Below are positions 6,521 to 7,168 of a DNA stretch of 7,168 nt, piece by piece. This DNA comes from Desulfobacteraceae bacterium (lineage in GTDB: Bacteria; Desulfobacterota; Desulfobacteria; Desulfobacterales; Desulfosalsimonadaceae). Position 1 is the first letter of the stretch. Each line of letters starts with the position of its first letter. The notes under the pieces were generated by a model. It ran no database searches and was not told the DNA's origin. It was given only the letters and a program-made list of their open reading frames with translations. A program made the position numbers and the translations under genes. The stretch lies in NCBI GenBank assembly GCA_024636355.1, contig JAGXHH010000145.1, positions 1-7,168 on the forward strand. Direction: 5' to 3'.

Positions 6521-6548
6521 CCAGGAGCCAGAAGCCAGAATTCAGAAG
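6521..6548. repeat. Heptamer tandem array in the FAD oxidase / Fe-S protein gap
   Basis: Four 7-bp units on the plus strand: CCAGGAG, CCAGAAG, CCAGAAT, TCAGAAG. They share a YCAGRA core and diverge at single positions. The array lies about 14 bp upstream of the Fe-S protein ribosome binding site. The rest of the 116-bp gap (6549-6612) includes a T7 run on the plus strand at about 6572-6580 and no hairpin that I can support. Confidence 0.75.
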
Positions 6549-6612
6549 GATTCGGTTGTCGCTTCGCTCCATTATTTTTTTGAACTGTATCCGGGCCATA
6601 CTCGGTTGATAC

Positions 6613-7168
6613 TTATTCCCAGTTGCCCGGGTTCATGATTCCGTTCGGATCGAGGGTTCGGCGGATCCGGCCGATCAGGTCGAATGTGTTCGGATCCATT
6701 TTGGAAATGATCTGCTGCTGGGCCGGGGCTTCGGCTTTCCAGGGAATGCCGCCCAGGGCCAGGGCTGCCGAATTGGTATCCTCAAGTGCTTCCTGGGCCC
6801 GGCGGACGTCTTCGGCATCGGCCCGGTTAAACGCGTAAGCATAGAAAAACATCATGGCATGCCCCGCCCCGATGATCCGGGCCCCCAGCGACCAGCTCAC
6901 TCCAAGCTTTGAGGCAATCTCCAGGCCCGCCCGGTAGGCTTCCGGAAATAGTTCGATCGGCATGATGGACCCCACGTACGCGAAGCCGCCGCCTTTACGG
7001 ATATCGGCAAACCTCGCCAGGTCCGGCGAGGGAACCTGCTGAAATCGCCTTTTCTGGGGCGGCGGCATGGGGAGAAACCCGGCCACCTTCTGGTCCATGT
7101 AGTCTTTTACCGAAGCACGCAGGAGGTTTCGTTTAAAAGTGAGCTCCTCCTTGCTGTGCCCCCCGTAG
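6613..7168 (-). CDS. FAD-binding oxidase, C-terminal part (GlcD / vanillyl-alcohol-oxidase fold), cut by the window edge
   Basis: The frame is open from the right edge to the TAA at 6613-6615 and gives the last 184 residues; the N-terminal FAD-binding domain and start lie outside. The segment has the character of the substrate/cap domain of the VAO/PCMH flavoprotein superfamily: FAYVGSIMPIELFPEAYRAG, KLGVSWSLGARIIGAGHAMMFFYAYAFNR, then a helix pair, and the end RIRRTLDPNGIMNPGNWE. The DPNGIMNPG close is the classic C-terminus of GlcD-like and cresol-dehydrogenase-like oxidases. These enzymes oxidise 2-hydroxy acids, alkyl-glycerone phosphates or para-alkyl phenols; which one cannot be told from this part. 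The internal ATG at 7098 is not the start, because the frame continues upstream through 23 more codons that read as normal protein. It is followed by its probable electron-acceptor subunit gene. Confidence 0.85.
   Translation of the reverse strand, partial: YGGHSKEELTFKRNLLRASVKDYMDQKVAGFLPMPPPQKRRFQQVPSPDLARFADIRKGGGFAYVGSIMPIELFPEAYRAGLEIASKLGVSWSLGARIIGAGHAMMFFYAYAFNRADAEDVRRAQEALEDTNSAALALGGIPWKAEAPAQQQIISKMDPNTFDLIGRIRRTLDPNGIMNPGNWE

Noticed and set aside
6549..6612. Possible terminator with a T-run on the plus strand (about 6572-6580)
   Set aside because: No plus-strand gene precedes it, and the adjacent stem (GCTTCGC-like) is too short to support a call.
1..7168. A new defence, mobile or biosynthetic system
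   Set aside because: All seven genes belong to recognised metabolic or envelope families; no nuclease, helicase, transposase, integrase or toxin-antitoxin signature was seen on either strand.

Overview
The window (about 57% G+C by eye) holds seven protein-coding genes and no RNA gene, insertion sequence, phage gene or CRISPR array that I can see. The gene content fits an anaerobic deltaproteobacterium (Desulfobacterota), probably a relative of the Desulfobacterales. The reasons are a HdrD/GlcF-type Fe-S protein next to a FAD oxidase, a LemA/TPM cluster, and short intergenic arrays of the kind common in those genomes. This placement is an inference from gene families and repeat style, not from a marker gene.

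Layout. Positions 4-2896 carry two plus-strand genes: a saccharopine dehydrogenase-family NAD(P)-binding oxidoreductase, then an FGGY-family sugar/polyol kinase with a strong ribosome binding site and a GTG start. From 2913 to the right edge all genes are on the minus strand. In transcription order (right to left) they are: the C-terminal part of a FAD-binding oxidase that runs off the right edge; a HdrD/GlcF-like Fe-S protein; a LemA-family lipoprotein; a secreted, membrane-anchored TPM-domain protein with a glycine-rich tail (YgcG type); and a second membrane protein whose TPM-like domain is interrupted by a transmembrane hairpin. The kinase and the last membrane-protein gene converge with 16 bp between their stop codons.

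How the genes work together. The FAD oxidase and Fe-S protein look like a two-subunit dehydrogenase that takes electrons from an organic substrate (for example a 2-hydroxy acid) through FAD to Fe-S clusters and on to a membrane or cytoplasmic acceptor. LemA plus the two TPM proteins form a widely conserved cell-envelope trio of unclear function; an AT-rich stretch before lemA may hold its own promoter. The dehydrogenase and kinase may act in one catabolic route, but their substrates cannot be read from the sequence.

No clearly new system is visible. The points most worth a second look are: the Fe-S protein has lost every cysteine of its first CCG domain while keeping a perfect second one; and the intergenic gaps contain four short-period arrays (6, 7, 7 and 9 bp units), one of them folded as a 30-bp inverted repeat inside the LemA/TPM gene cluster. 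No gene-free stretch exceeds 300 bases; the longest is 3567-3752, which is occupied largely by these repeats.
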